A stretch of DNA of 64,000 nt from Aquilaria yunnanensis (lineage: Eukaryota > Streptophyta > Magnoliopsida > Malvales > Thymelaeaceae). This document shows, piece by piece, positions 13,666-24,384 of this stretch. The translations under genes were made by a program, and so were the position numbers. The DNA is taken from positions 95,618,893-95,682,892 of the forward strand of contig CM077594.1 in NCBI GenBank assembly GCA_039654915.1, in the 5' to 3' direction. The notes under the pieces were generated by a model, which saw nothing but the letters and a program-made list of their open reading frames with translations, did not search any database and was not told the DNA's origin. Within the stretch, counting starts at the first letter, position 1; each line of letters begins with the position of its first letter.

Positions 13666-14857
13666 CTCAAAGAGAGAAGACACTAAATTACTATTGGCAA
13701 GGTGCAAAAGATAGTTTGCTCCATGGGAGAGGATTTACTGACAGTATTTCTTACCATTAAAATTAAAGAAGCAGGAAAAAATTCATCTAAAGGATTTTTT
13801 TCCAACCCAAAGTCTCTATTTTTCTCACTCACTCTCTCACCAGCACAAACATGCATATGTACATATTTGCAGTAAAGATATAGAACCTTTTCAATAAAAA
13901 TATCTTTTTTCTTTTTTGATAACAAAAGTATTTTCAAGATAGAGCTATTAAAGATATAAAAAGAATTGGTTCCAAGAAACTACATAATTCCAAGGTATGC
14001 CAGAAATTAACTTGATATTTAAGGATGTAGTCTAATCTTGTATAGCTAGCTTGCTAAGGTGCCACCCTTAGCATGTGCCAAAATGAGATTCTACCAAATC
14101 TATGTTTAGGTATTTAACATCAAATACGAGAAAGCGTTGATGACAATGGAAAGGAAAAGTGCTTTGCAGAGGTACATGAGGAAATGCTAGACAAATACTA
14201 ACAATTAAAAGCACATCTTCCAAAAAGGACTGCCTATCCCAAAATCAAGAAAAACATGCAGAAATACCTGCTCCAAAGCAGCAAAATCTTCATTTTGCTT
14301 GATTGAGTATAACTGGTGCATCTCATTAACACTATCCTGATTACCACTCAGCTTTGATAGGTGAACTCCATCATCACTGGACATTGATGAATTATGTCTA
14401 TTTGCACTTGAGATATCAGAAGTCGTCGATTTTGACAAGGACTCCAATGTTTCAGTTTCTGTTGGAGTTTTCTAGAAAATAGAGCCATTGTACAATGTGC
14501 TCTTGGAAATTGAGGTTTTTCCATTTCATTATGTTCAACAATTGATGCTGAAGCAGCTTTCAGCATGTGCAAAGAATCTAACAAAGATGGACGGTCTCTT
14601 CTAGACCTACTTTCATTTATAAATGTGTCAAATGGGACATGACTTGAGGAACTCCTAAAATCAAAACTGAAAGACGAAGATTCAGATGACTGCGTAGGTG
14701 AACTCTGCACATGAGGGAAAACACTGGCTGAGCTATTCTTCGTTCTTTTCCCTATATCAGAAATTATCAGTTTGCTAACACCAGATTCAATATTTTGGTT
14801 CGTTGATGCAGCCTTCTTAGCTCTCTCTGCAGCTTTTTTCTTGCGAAATTCCTCAAG

Positions 14858-15683
14858 CTGAAATCAGAAACACCGAAAAAACATAATACGATTTAAGAGA
14901 AGCATCACAACCAGTTAAGAGATGCTTTCAATGAGCTACCTCACTCGGTAAGAGGGCAGATTAAACGGTAGGAAAAGAAAAATCATGACAACAAATGTGG
15001 CAAGAGCAACTAGTCAAAGAATGCAATGCCCAGTGTGTGTCCCTTTGTGTTTGTGTGTGTGTGTGTGTTGTGTGTGTGTGCATGTGTAGAAGCACAGCAA
15101 GGTTCGAATTTGGGACAACTGAAACAATAAAATCCAAGCAAAAACAAAAGCAACACTAAGGCGCCACTAATCAACAACTACGCACTTTGTGAAGTGAGGC
15201 TTCCAACCAATGTTAATAAACATTCCCCAGGAATTCCTCGAAAACTGATCTTTTGTATCTTTCCACCTCACAACTCCACTTCAGCCATCTCAACTGAAGA
15301 AGATTAGAAGAATAGTATGGAGGTCCAATACTTGGTATCATTGCATCATGCAGAAGTTGAACCCAGTGTAGGATTTCAGAACTAAGGCACGGTGAAAGCA
15401 AAGCTAACCGCAACTTGAACAAATAATGAATGAAAGAAAATATAAATTCCCATAATTAACGATAGGAAGGATACGCCTCAATGGAACTGTACCATCAGTC
15501 TTTAGCAGCTATGCCCTCAAAAAATCTAAACCAATAAAACGACAAATCGAGTAATAGAAGCTTAAAAATTGCCCCAAGTGACAAAATCTCCAGACTACCA
15601 ACATGAGAAAAAGAATGCTTGTTGCTCTCTTACTTTCTAAAAACAAAAGAAACAACAAATGAACGGACCGGGTGAGTTAACCA
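14858..15683. other. Sequence 5' of the BLISTER homolog; expected first exon not found
   Basis: A BLISTER N-terminal exon (Lys/Glu/Arg-rich, joining LEEFRKKK) should lie here or a little further upstream on the minus strand. I found no ORF with that character. A (GT)n microsatellite lies at about 15046-15080. The minus-strand ORF 15422-15213 (69 codons) has no recognised motif. Confidence 0.5.
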
Positions 15684-15688
15684 TTCAT

Positions 15689-16206
15689 TTACCTCTTCTT
15701 TGTCCTCTTCTTTGCTCTCTTCTTTATCATGTAAGTGAATCTCAGATTGTTGCCCTCATTTGCGATATGATTCTGATCCACCAGAGTTGACAGACAGGTA
15801 TAAAACTTGGTTGACCGGTCTATGCCACGATGATCGAGCTCACGCTCGAAAACAATTTCCTCCTTCTCGTTATCATACAAAATTAAGCTTTCGCACTAAT
15901 CACACACAGCTTGGTGGCGTACAGAACAATATGTCTATCGTCTTCAGACATAGTCAGAGGCAACATGTTCTTAAAGCCCCAAAACTTTGTCTTTAAATCC
16001 CAGTAACTGCTGTTGCCATAGTCTTTCAAAATCCACAGCTCATGCAAGTCTGTACCTTCAAGAATGTCGAAAATAATACACAATCAACTTTTGCATTCCC
16101 AGACGTATTGGACATCATGTTCAGGACGAGTTAGTCTGAACTCCCTAAATTGTTTAGTATCTAGATCAACTGAAAGAACAAGATCTAGATCAAATGAAAG
16201 AACAAG
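15689..16206 (-). pseudogene. F-box-associated (FBA-like) domain fragment, left arm
   Basis: Read on the minus strand, the fragment begins with LVLSFDLDTKQFREF-like residues and contains LHELWILKDYG, LKTKFWGFKN, MSEDDRHIVLYATK and YDNEKEEIVFERELD. This order (a 'SFD' strand, then an ELW(I/V)xKxYG strand, then a 'YD..K' strand) is typical of the C-terminal F-box-associated beta-propeller region of plant SCF receptor proteins. No F-box is present. The frame is broken between 15880 and 15883, between the segments 16083-15883 and 15880-15689, whereas the right arm reads through the same point. The family call is by motif pattern only. Confidence 0.55.
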
Positions 16207-16208
16207 AG

Positions 16209-16707
16209 CTTGTTCTTTCATTTGAGCTAGATACTCAAGAATTTAGGGAGTTCAAACTGCCTCATCCTGAATACGATGTCAATATATCTGAGCTGAGAAT
16301 GTAAAGGTCGATTGTATATTATTTTCAATATTTTTGGAGATACAGACTTGCATGAACTGTGGATTTTGAAGGATTATTGGGACAACAGTTCCTGGGATTT
16401 AAAGACAAAGTTTTGGGGCTTTAAGGACGTGTTGTCTCTGATTATGTCTGAAGACGATAGATATATTGCTCTGTACGCCACCAAGCTGTGTGTGATTTAC
16501 TGCAAAAGGTCAATTTTGTATGATAACGAGAAGGAGGAAATTGTTTTCGAGCATGAGCTCAATCATCGTGGCATAGACCGGTCAACCAAGTTTTATACCT
16601 GTCTATCAACTCTGGTGGATCCGGATCATATCACAAATGAGGGCAACAATTTGAGGTTCACTTACATGGATAAAGAAGAGAGTAAAGAAGAGGACAAAGA
16701 ATAGGTA
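16209..16707 (+). pseudogene. F-box-associated (FBA-like) domain fragment, right arm
   Basis: The open segment 16312-16704 (130 codons) carries LHELWILKDYWD, LKTKFWGFKD, MSEDDRYIALYATK, YDNEKEEIVFEHELNHRGID, and ends in a charged tail KEESKEEDKE before a TAG at 16702-16704. It parallels the left arm residue by residue but reads through the point where the left arm is broken. Upstream, 16209-16311 holds the matching SFDLDTQEFREF-like strand in a disrupted frame. The F-box and the N-terminal half are missing, so this is a fragment rather than a working gene. No start codon is defensible. Confidence 0.55.
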
Positions 16708-16713
16708 AATGAC

Positions 16714-17274
16714 TGCGGGAATGGATTTTCGAAATCAGCATCGATGGGCGACCTCTAAACTGCCTCAAAGGAAAATATATTTTTACGCTTTCTTGAATTT
16801 TGACCCCCTGAATGTCCTTTGCTGCTTATGGGATGAGATGTGTTTTGGGAGGTCGGTCGGTTTGGAGACCTTTCCCGGAAGGCCCTATGAAGCCCAACAC
16901 TGCTTCCTCTAATTGAAAATGGCTCAGGATACTTGGTTTGAGAACAACTTCTACACGGTTAGTCCTGCGGTGCCCTAAAACGTAGACCTGCTAGATAACC
17001 TTTGGCAGTACGATGTGGTTGAAATTAGGTTCAAGCCTCTCCTTCCCTTCTATTTTTCTTTTCGCTTCTTCCCTTTTCTCTAGCAGAGATTTGTAGTAAT
17101 TAAAATAATTTGCGCGAAAATATTTGCATTTTCTGTCAGTTTCGAGGGAAACCTAGAACGAAAAACAGATACTTACCGCCCCATTTAAGGTTAATTCGTT
17201 TGAGTTAAAGTCAATTAATTTTTTTAAATTTTTATATTTTTTTATCTGAAATTAATTTTATTTGAAGGTTAATA
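16714..17274. other. No gene recognised
   Basis: A 67-codon ORF at 16709-16912 overlaps the end of the F-box fragment and then continues into DNA with no motif. The remainder is AT-rich intergenic sequence. Confidence 0.4.
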
Positions 17275-17559
17275 TTCCCTCCGTCCCAAATAAGTTGAAA
17301 TATTTGATTGGGTACGGAGATTAAGATGTGTAATTTGTGTTAATTTTTTATGTAGTAAAAGTTTAAATAATAATTAAAAAAGAAAAGATTTTTTTTTGGG
17401 TTTTATGTAGTGAAAGATTGAGTGGATATTAAAAAAAAAATCTTTATTAGGTTTTGTGTAAAGAGATTATTTAATTATTTAAACTTTTACAAAAGAGGAA
17501 ACGTTTCAATTTTTTTGGACATAAAAAAAAATATTTTAAGTAAACTGGGACGGAGAGAG
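17275..17559. mobile_element. Stowaway-like MITE
   Basis: A 285-bp element starting ttccctccgtcccaaataag and ending ctgggacggagagag, with TA at 17273-17274 and 17560-17561. The ends match the mariner/Stowaway terminus closely, better than the other MITEs of this class in the window. It lies about 500 bp upstream of the likely start of the AMBRA1-like gene. Confidence 0.75.
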
Positions 17560-19878
17560 TATTATATAGATACAATAATTAATTTAAAAGTAAATTTTCA
17601 GGATGCTGTTAAATTTTTATGAATTTTTTTTAAGGCTTAAAACTAAAAAAATTCATAAAAAATTAGTAAAATTATAAAAATTGTATTTTTAATTGATTAT
17701 TGTAATTATATAATATTAACTTTTAATTAAAATTAATTTCAAATAAAAAATATAAAAATAAAAATAAATTATTTTATAATCAATTAACTAAAGTTAAAAA
17801 GATTAAAATATTTTTGGCTGTCCATAAAGGTTAAAATATTTTTTAGAAAAAGTTTACGCTCTTTTCTACCTAAAAAACAAAGAAAAAAGAAAATTCGTGT
17901 ATTGTTCTAAATTCTAATTCCCCAGCCAACATGTTGTTCGTCGTCGGCCGGAAGGGAGAACAATTATTGTAAGGCTTCTAGCTTTTCTTTTTTTTTTTTT
18001 TCATTCCTTTGAAGAACTTAATACGATGCTGGAAAATTTCGATGCATGAGATTTCTGTGCGCAATGAGGGATTCATCCTCGTGGGCTGCAGATTCGAATG
18101 GGCCATCGACCTCCAGTTCGCGGCCGCGGGGCTCCGGTGGAGGTCCGTGCAGATGCAGGTGAGGGCTTATAAGTGACGTTTGGTTTATTTTCCTTTATTT
18201 CGCTTCTAGTATTGAGGTTTCTACCGGTGTATTTTGGGCGTTTGACGATCCTGAATTCTTGATCTCCGTTGGGCATCCGGATTCTGGTTAATTTCGGTGT
18301 CTTTTAGGAGGATCTTGTGCGTAATCGTAGTAGGTATAGAATTGAATTTTGAATTTTGGGTTTGTCTGCAAGTGGAACTCTTCTGATATTTAGTTTTGGC
18401 TGTTGTTCGATAAGTTGTTGTTGATCTTAATTTTTGAGTGAAGCTCGATTCTGGCTCTCACTCAGTTGACTTGCTTAAGTCTACGATCTGTGGATTAATT
18501 GAGCTCAAGATATGGATGTTGGTTCTGCTGTAAAAAATGAGTCTCAATACCTTGGGACGAGCTGGAGATGGAAGAGTAAGTGTGGGGATTCGCGTACACA
18601 TGGATCTGTTGTTCACCAGTGGTTTATAGAAATGTTCAATGACTAATGGATTATGGAATAACCTTTCACCACTTTGTAGAAAATAATGAATCAGTGGTGA
18701 GCTTATTCTCATCCAAAAAGGAACTACTAACCAAATGTTGATGGTTATTCTATTTCGTGTTGAATTGTTCCGAGGACAATCGATTCATATTCTTCCGTAA
18801 ACAAATGACTCTATGGAAGTAAGCTAAGAAACCTGTTAACTTGAGAATTCACTGTTGGAGTGCCAAATTCATTTTGGATTCAGATTTTTAGACGTCATTT
18901 AGCACACCCAAGGTTTCTTTTCCTCTTTTTGTTTCTGTATACTGTTTGTTGTTCTTTTATTTATTTATGTACTTCTGGTGTATATAGCAACCATCTTTCA
19001 ACTGCTGGCACAACAGGAGGTCTGTCCACAAATAAAATGTTCTTCCAAAAAGCTATGGAAAGTGGATTCCAAGGGTCATCATGATCTTAATCCGCTATTG
19101 TGTCCAATGGCACAGGATGCCAAACGTGATCTCCTGTCTTGAGAATTCTGTGTTCTTCTAGTTGAGGAACTTGAATGTGATGTAGAAGATTTTCTTCTCC
19201 AGTGTTTGTCTTTCTTTTGTAATTATATTTGAAACACTAAGAAGCATTAGTAGTGATTCACTTCTTGACAAGTTTGCTTTTTAATTTCTGTTAAACTTCT
19301 ACTGCAAGGTAGAGGCAGAGTCACTTTGACATTTATCATCAAAATACTGCCCACTATTGCCTCCACCTAGGTCAACCATTGCATCAGCATTTAACCCTGA
19401 TGGGAAAACACTTGCTTCCACACAGTGAGTCTTGATATTTGCTTCATTCACATGAAGCCTTCCAATAAGTCCATTCTTAGGTTATTGTCTCAACGTCATT
19501 TTTGGTTCTCTTACATGCAGTGGTGATCATACGGTTAAGATTATCGATTGTAAAACTGGAAGGTGCTTAAGGGTATTGCGTGGTCACCAGAGAACACCTT
19601 GGGTGGTGATACTCTTATATTCTACATATTGCCTGTTGATATCTCTTTCCTATCATGGCAACTCTGCTGTTACAAGTGTTAAGTTTGATTTATGGTAGGG
19701 TACAGAGGGATGTGTTTGTAAAGCTAATTAAAACTTCAAATTTGTGTAAATTAGACATGTTGGTAGAGAATTTAATAGGATCAAGAGGATCATATTGCAG
19801 ATGAAATGGTTTCATTGAATTCTAATGGTCAGTCCATAAAAGCAGTTCTGTCGCTCTCCCTTTGTTCATGGGAAACTG

Positions 19879-20119
19879 TAATAGCGAAAAAGGATAAATT
19901 AATCTTTTAATTTTCTTTTTACTTATTTATTTTTAATTATTTATGTTTATTATTATTTATGCTTATTACTGTAGCTTGCTGTATCCTAGACTATCTAGGT
20001 ATCTGTATCCTAGTCTATCTAGGTTTTCATGTATCCTAGACTAACTAGGTTTTCTTGTATTGTGCCTATAAAGGCAGCACCCTTTTGTGAATAAATCAAG
20101 TTCTTCTCAATTCTCTACA
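19879..20119 (+). repeat. 5' LTR of the young Copia element
   Basis: 241 bp. It holds three near-identical direct repeats of about 25 bp starting at about 19980, 20004 and 20030 (core tgtatcctagactatctagg), each an imperfect palindrome. These are followed by a TATA box in gcctataaaggc (tataaa 20067-20072) and aataaa at 20090-20095. The layout is that of a U3 enhancer array, promoter and polyadenylation signal. Confidence 0.9.
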
Positions 20120-20131
20120 TGGTATCAGAGC
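20120..20131 (+). other. Primer binding site (initiator Met tRNA)
   Basis: tggtatcagagc directly abuts the 5' LTR. This is the standard Copia complement to the 3' end of initiator methionine tRNA. Confidence 0.95.
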
Positions 20132-20248
20132 GGGTTTAATCCCTTTCTCTCTTGCTATCCTTTTGCAAGAAACCCTAAATTTTCTCATCCTCTTACCGTA
20201 GCTTTTTGTTTTCCTGTACGGCCTGCTTCTTTTCTTTCTCTATTAGCA

Positions 20249-23200
20249 ATGGCAGAAAAAGTTCCAGTGGTTATCAATTCAGTAGCTCAGGTTCCCATCA
20301 AGCTTACGCAGTCCAACTTCTCTCTATGGAAGGCACAATTCCACAGTCTTCTCCTCGGCTTGGATCTTCTTGGATTTGTCAATGGGAAACATCCTAAACC
20401 TTCGCGGGAAATTGCTGCTGCAGAGGGAAAAGAACCAACTTCAAATCCGGAGTACTCTTACTGGGTGCGCCAAGATATTCTCATCCTCAATGGCATCTTC
20501 GCTTCTGTCTCCGAATCTGTCCTTCCTCTTATTGCTGCTACGAAATCATCCTATGAAGCATGGAGGACACTTGAAAATATCTTCGCCAATAAGTCTCGTA
20601 GCAGAATTATGTCCCTGAAGGAGCGTTTCACAATACCCAGAGGCAGTCGCACCATGTATGATTATCTTCGGTCCATCAGAAGTGTGGCTGATGACCTTGC
20701 AGCGGCAGATGCTCCAGTTTCGGATGATGATCTCACCATTCATATTCTCAATGGGATTGGCAGTGAATATCGGGAGATTGCAGCTGCCATAAAGTCTCGT
20801 CCAACTCCCGTTTCTTTTGCAGAGCTCCATGACATGCTTATGGATTATGAAGTTTTCTTGCAGAAGCAGGATGCAGCCTACACCATAACTACAGCCAATG
20901 CCGCCACCACCAAACACCAGCAGCAGCCACCTCTTTTACCCACTCCCAAGAACCTGCCCATGATCAACCGATCTTGGAATTCTCCCCGAGGCGGTGGCAC
21001 CTTCAATCACGGACGTAGTCGTCGGCCCTACAATCCACGGTGTCAGCTCTGTTTTGAGTTTGGCCATACAGCTTGGGACTGCACTAGTCATCGTCCTGCC
21101 TCCTCTTCTCACCCCTCTGTTAATGCTACCACATCAACCAGAAAACCATGGCTTCTGGACTCTGGCGCTTCACATCATGTTACTTCTGACCTTGGCTCCT
21201 TCCGTCAATATTCTAAGTACACTGGTCCTGATCAACTTGTCATTAGTGATGGGGACTCTCTGCCTATACGTCATTCTGGTTCTATTACCTTACACACCTC
21301 TAATCATTGTTTTACTCTTTCCGATTCCCTTCATGTTCCTCAAATTGCTAATAATCTAGTTTTTGTTTCTCAATTTTGCAAGTCTAATAATGCTTCTATT
21401 GAATTCTTTCCCTTTTCATTTTGTGTGAAGGACCTGGTAACGGGGGCGCCAATTCATCGCGGGCAGAGTAAGGACGGTCTGTATTTCCTTTCAGCTGCAA
21501 CACCAAAATCTCCACCCAGAGTTTCAGCCACAACCAAGTCGTCTCAAAGTTTGTGGCATCATCGTCTTGGTCATCCTGCTACAAAAATACTGAATTTAAT
21601 TTTATCTAAATATTCTTTAGCTAGTTCCTCTCTCGATTCCAATTTTTGTAATTCTTGCAACTGCCATAAAAGTCACAAACTTCCTTTTAGTGTTTCTACC
21701 CTTTCTAGTCAACGTCCACTTGATTTGGTTTATGCTGATGTTTGGGGGCCTGCCCCAGTTTCTTCCATTGATGGTTTCCGTTACTATCTTTGCTTAGTGG
21801 ATCATTTTACTAAATATATTTGGTTTTATCCACTAAAACACAAATCTGATGTCTACGACACTTTCAAAAAATTTAAGCTTCTTGTTGAAAATTTTTTTAA
21901 TACTAAAATTGTCCAACTTTATACTGATGGTGGTGGAGAATTTCAAAAACTACAGCACTTTCTCTCTTCAGAGGGGATTTCGCATCTTCTCACACCACCT
22001 CACACACCTCAACACAATGGGACAGTTGAACGTAGACATCGCCATATTGTTGAAACTGGTTTATCTCTTCTTCATCATGCCAATATGCCTTCTTCGTATT
22101 GGACTTTTGCTTTTGCAGCTGCTGTCTATCTTATTAATCGTCTTCCTACACCTGTTCTTCAAAACAAGTCACCTTTTACTGTTCTTTTTCAACAAGATCC
22201 AAACTATGCTAAGTTAAAGGTTTTTGGTTGTCTTTGTTATCCGTGGCTTAAACCTTATATTAAGCACAAGTTTCAAACTAAGTCTAGACCTTGCATTTTT
22301 CTAGGATATTCTCTCAACCAAAGTGCCTATCTTTGTTTTGATGCACACACTACCAAAATTTTCACCTCTCGTCATGTAGTTTTTTATGAACATATTCTTC
22401 CTTTTCCTTCTCTCTTTCCATCTTCAAAATCCATTTCAGCTGATTCTCATTTTTCTTGGGATTGTGGAGCGGCGGTCAATGGAAATATAGACTCCATCCC
22501 TTCTCAGTTCAACTCTGACAGCGATGTTTTGGCGCTCAACAAATCAGGTGATACCTTCTCTTTTTTACCTCTTTTTTTAATTGGTAGTCTCCATCAAGAG
22601 GTTCCTCCAGTCCCTACTTCACCAGCCCCTCCCCCTTGTTTTGCTGTTCCCCTGGTTACCTACCAGAGACGCCATCGTCCTCCACCAGACACCGCTTCCC
22701 CCCCACCAGCACCTAATTTACCCCTTCTACCAACTGCCCAAACGTCTGAACCTCCCAGACGCAGCCACCCTATGGTCATTCGCTCCCAAGCTGGCAAACA
22801 AAGCCATGCTTCCAATACACAACCTCTTCCTCTTCCATTTGAACCCACTTTTGCTTCTGCAGCTTTGAAAGATCCGAATTGGAAAAATGCAATGCTTCAG
22901 GAACTTGATGCTCTTCAGAAAAACAATACTTGGGTCCTAGTGCCCCCAGCTTCTTCTCAGAATGTTGTTGGTTGCAGGTGGGTCTTTCGGACCAAGTTCA
23001 ACCCCGATGGCAGCATCTCCAAGTACAAAGCACGTCTTGTGGCTAAGGGCTTTCATCAACGGCCTGGCTTGGACTACACTGAAACTTTCAGTCCCGTGGT
23101 CAAGCCCTCTACCGTGCGCTTGGTTCTTACAATTGCTGTTTCTCATAATTGGCCACTCCATCAAGTTGATGTTAACAATGCCTTTTTGCAAGGAGATCTC

Positions 23201-24232
23201 TCTGAAGAGGTTTATATGTGGCAACCACCGGCCTTTGTTGATCCTACTCGGCCAACACATGTTTTCCATCTTCAGAAAGCCATTTATGGCTTGAAGCAAG
23301 CCCCACGAGCCTGGTACAAGTCCTTATCCAACTTTCTTCTGTGTACAGGCTATCGGAATTCCAAGGCCGACTCCTCCCTCTTTATCTACAACTGTGGTGA
23401 GATTGTTTCTTATGTTCTTGTCTACGTTGTTGATATCATTATTACTGGGAACAACCAAGCTTTCTTGCAACAGTTTCTCTCTATTCTTTCATCAGCCTTT
23501 TCCGTGAAGGATTTAGGTGAGCTGAATTTCTTTCTTGGTGTGGAGGTTGTGCGCACATCCTTGGGTCTTGTTCTCTCTCAACGGCAATATATTCTTGACA
23601 TCCTCTCCCGGGCTCATATGGAAAATGCCAACGGTGTTGCTACACCGCTTTCTAAGTCAACCACTCTTCGTCTTGTTGATGGGTCTGCTGCCACAGATGC
23701 TACAGAGTTTCGTCGACTAGTTGGTGCATTGCAGTATCTTTCCTTCACACGGCCTGGCATTGCCTTTGCTGTCAATAAATTGTCTCAGTTTATGCACAAG
23801 CCCACCGTCTTGCATCTTGCTGCCTTGAAACGCGTTCTTCGCTATCTCAAGCGTACTTCTGATCATGGCATTGTTCTTCATCCTCATAAGGCGCCTAGCT
23901 TGGTCGCGTTTGCAGACTCTGACTGGGCTGGAGACCCTGATAACTTTCATTCCACCTCTGCCTATCTTATTTATTATGGCAATTCGCCAATTTCTTGGAG
24001 CTCCCGGAAGCAACGCTCCATTGCTAAGTCTTCCACTAAAGCTGAGTATCGTTCCATATCCACTACATCTTGTGAGCTTGACTGGCTTCAGTCTCTTTTA
24101 CATGACCTTGGAGTCTCTCTTCCAGTGCCCCCTACGCTCTACTGCGATAATCTTAGTGCTACCTATGCTTGTGCCAATCCTGTCTTTCATTCTAAAATGA
24201 AGCACATTGCCTTGGGCTATCACTTTGTATGA
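20249..24232 (+). CDS. Copia gag-pol polyprotein, RT active site mutated, early stop
   Basis: The start is the ATG at 20249 (MAEKVPVV); upstream codons of the same open frame lie in the LTR and leader. In order: Gag (residues 1 to about 230); CCHC knuckle CQLCFEFGHTAWDC near 265-278; protease WLLDSGASHH at about 301; GAG-pre-integrase LWHHRLGHP near 435; integrase catalytic D497, D560, E594; reverse transcriptase; RNase H (FADSDWAGD, SSTKAEYRS, LYCDN). The frame is open for about 1,327 codons without a frameshift. Two point changes matter. The RT box reads YVVD instead of YVDD (residues 1059-1062, nt 23423-23434), losing a catalytic Asp. A TGA at 24230-24232 cuts RNase H where the family continues xDKV. 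The coding end continues in frame to about 24380. It cannot mobilise itself unless complemented. Confidence 0.9.
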   Translation: MAEKVPVVINSVAQVPIKLTQSNFSLWKAQFHSLLLGLDLLGFVNGKHPKPSREIAAAEGKEPTSNPEYSYWVRQDILILNGIFASVSESVLPLIAATKSSYEAWRTLENIFANKSRSRIMSLKERFTIPRGSRTMYDYLRSIRSVADDLAAADAPVSDDDLTIHILNGIGSEYREIAAAIKSRPTPVSFAELHDMLMDYEVFLQKQDAAYTITTANAATTKHQQQPPLLPTPKNLPMINRSWNSPRGGGTFNHGRSRRPYNPRCQLCFEFGHTAWDCTSHRPASSSHPSVNATTSTRKPWLLDSGASHHVTSDLGSFRQYSKYTGPDQLVISDGDSLPIRHSGSITLHTSNHCFTLSDSLHVPQIANNLVFVSQFCKSNNASIEFFPFSFCVKDLVTGAPIHRGQSKDGLYFLSAATPKSPPRVSATTKSSQSLWHHRLGHPATKILNLILSKYSLASSSLDSNFCNSCNCHKSHKLPFSVSTLSSQRPLDLVYADVWGPAPVSSIDGFRYYLCLVDHFTKYIWFYPLKHKSDVYDTFKKFKLLVENFFNTKIVQLYTDGGGEFQKLQHFLSSEGISHLLTPPHTPQHNGTVERRHRHIVETGLSLLHHANMPSSYWTFAFAAAVYLINRLPTPVLQNKSPFTVLFQQDPNYAKLKVFGCLCYPWLKPYIKHKFQTKSRPCIFLGYSLNQSAYLCFDAHTTKIFTSRHVVFYEHILPFPSLFPSSKSISADSHFSWDCGAAVNGNIDSIPSQFNSDSDVLALNKSGDTFSFLPLFLIGSLHQEVPPVPTSPAPPPCFAVPLVTYQRRHRPPPDTASPPPAPNLPLLPTAQTSEPPRRSHPMVIRSQAGKQSHASNTQPLPLPFEPTFASAALKDPNWKNAMLQELDALQKNNTWVLVPPASSQNVVGCRWVFRTKFNPDGSISKYKARLVAKGFHQRPGLDYTETFSPVVKPSTVRLVLTIAVSHNWPLHQVDVNNAFLQGDLSEEVYMWQPPAFVDPTRPTHVFHLQKAIYGLKQAPRAWYKSLSNFLLCTGYRNSKADSSLFIYNCGEIVSYVLVYVVDIIITGNNQAFLQQFLSILSSAFSVKDLGELNFFLGVEVVRTSLGLVLSQRQYILDILSRAHMENANGVATPLSKSTTLRLVDGSAATDATEFRRLVGALQYLSFTRPGIAFAVNKLSQFMHKPTVLHLAALKRVLRYLKRTSDHGIVLHPHKAPSLVAFADSDWAGDPDNFHSTSAYLIYYGNSPISWSSRKQRSIAKSSTKAEYRSISTTSCELDWLQSLLHDLGVSLPVPPTLYCDNLSATYACANPVFHSKMKHIALGYHFV

Positions 24233-24384
24233 GACAAAGTGACTGAAAGAAAATTGCTTGTTCATCACATTCCAACTGAGACTCAGCTTGCCGATGCCCT
24301 CACTAAGCCTCTTCCGTGGCCACGCTTTGATGCCATTAAACTCAAGATTGGTGTCGTCACTAGCTCCACCATCTTGCAGGGGCG

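Larger units (their letters stand above)
9186..14857 (-). pseudogene. BLI: BLISTER (BLI/KOS1) homolog, 5'-incomplete with several lesions
   Basis: BLISTER is a plant coiled-coil protein that binds the Polycomb factor CURLY LEAF and affects development, cold and stress responses. Eleven exons are visible on the minus strand: 14857-14268, 13358-13238, 13034-12969, 12856-12746, 12376-12300, 11516-11449, 11333-11223, 10958-10789, 10684-10616, 9662-9507 and 9278-9186. The first begins LEEFRKKKAAERAKK, a conserved N-terminal block. Later exons give coiled coil and the tail FFPGGPSRRRISK. The exon(s) before LEEFRKKK are absent from the upstream 3 kb. Lesions: a -1 or +2 frameshift near 14450-14474; one extra base near 13349-13351; and a TAG at 9257-9255 where the conserved tail has Trp (VLGxIMK). 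The two indels cancel in length, but stops lie between them. Splice borders elsewhere are good, so loss looks recent. Identity is fairly sure; pseudogene status is likely. Confidence 0.8.
15684..16713. repeat. Head-to-head inverted repeat of an F-box-associated gene fragment
   Basis: The left arm (about 15684-16206, read on minus) and the right arm (16209-16713, read on plus) carry the same gene fragment with scattered differences. The centre is exact: caaatgaaagaacaag at 16191-16206, a 2-bp spacer, then its perfect reverse complement at 16209-16224. A transcript across the region would fold into a hairpin of about 0.5 kb. It occupies the interval where the missing 5' end of the neighbouring BLISTER homolog would be expected. 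Confidence 0.85.

Noticed and set aside
20546..24200. Many ORFs of 60-120 codons on both strands within the young Copia
   Set aside because: They are frame shadows of the single 1.3-kb-codon gag-pol reading frame.
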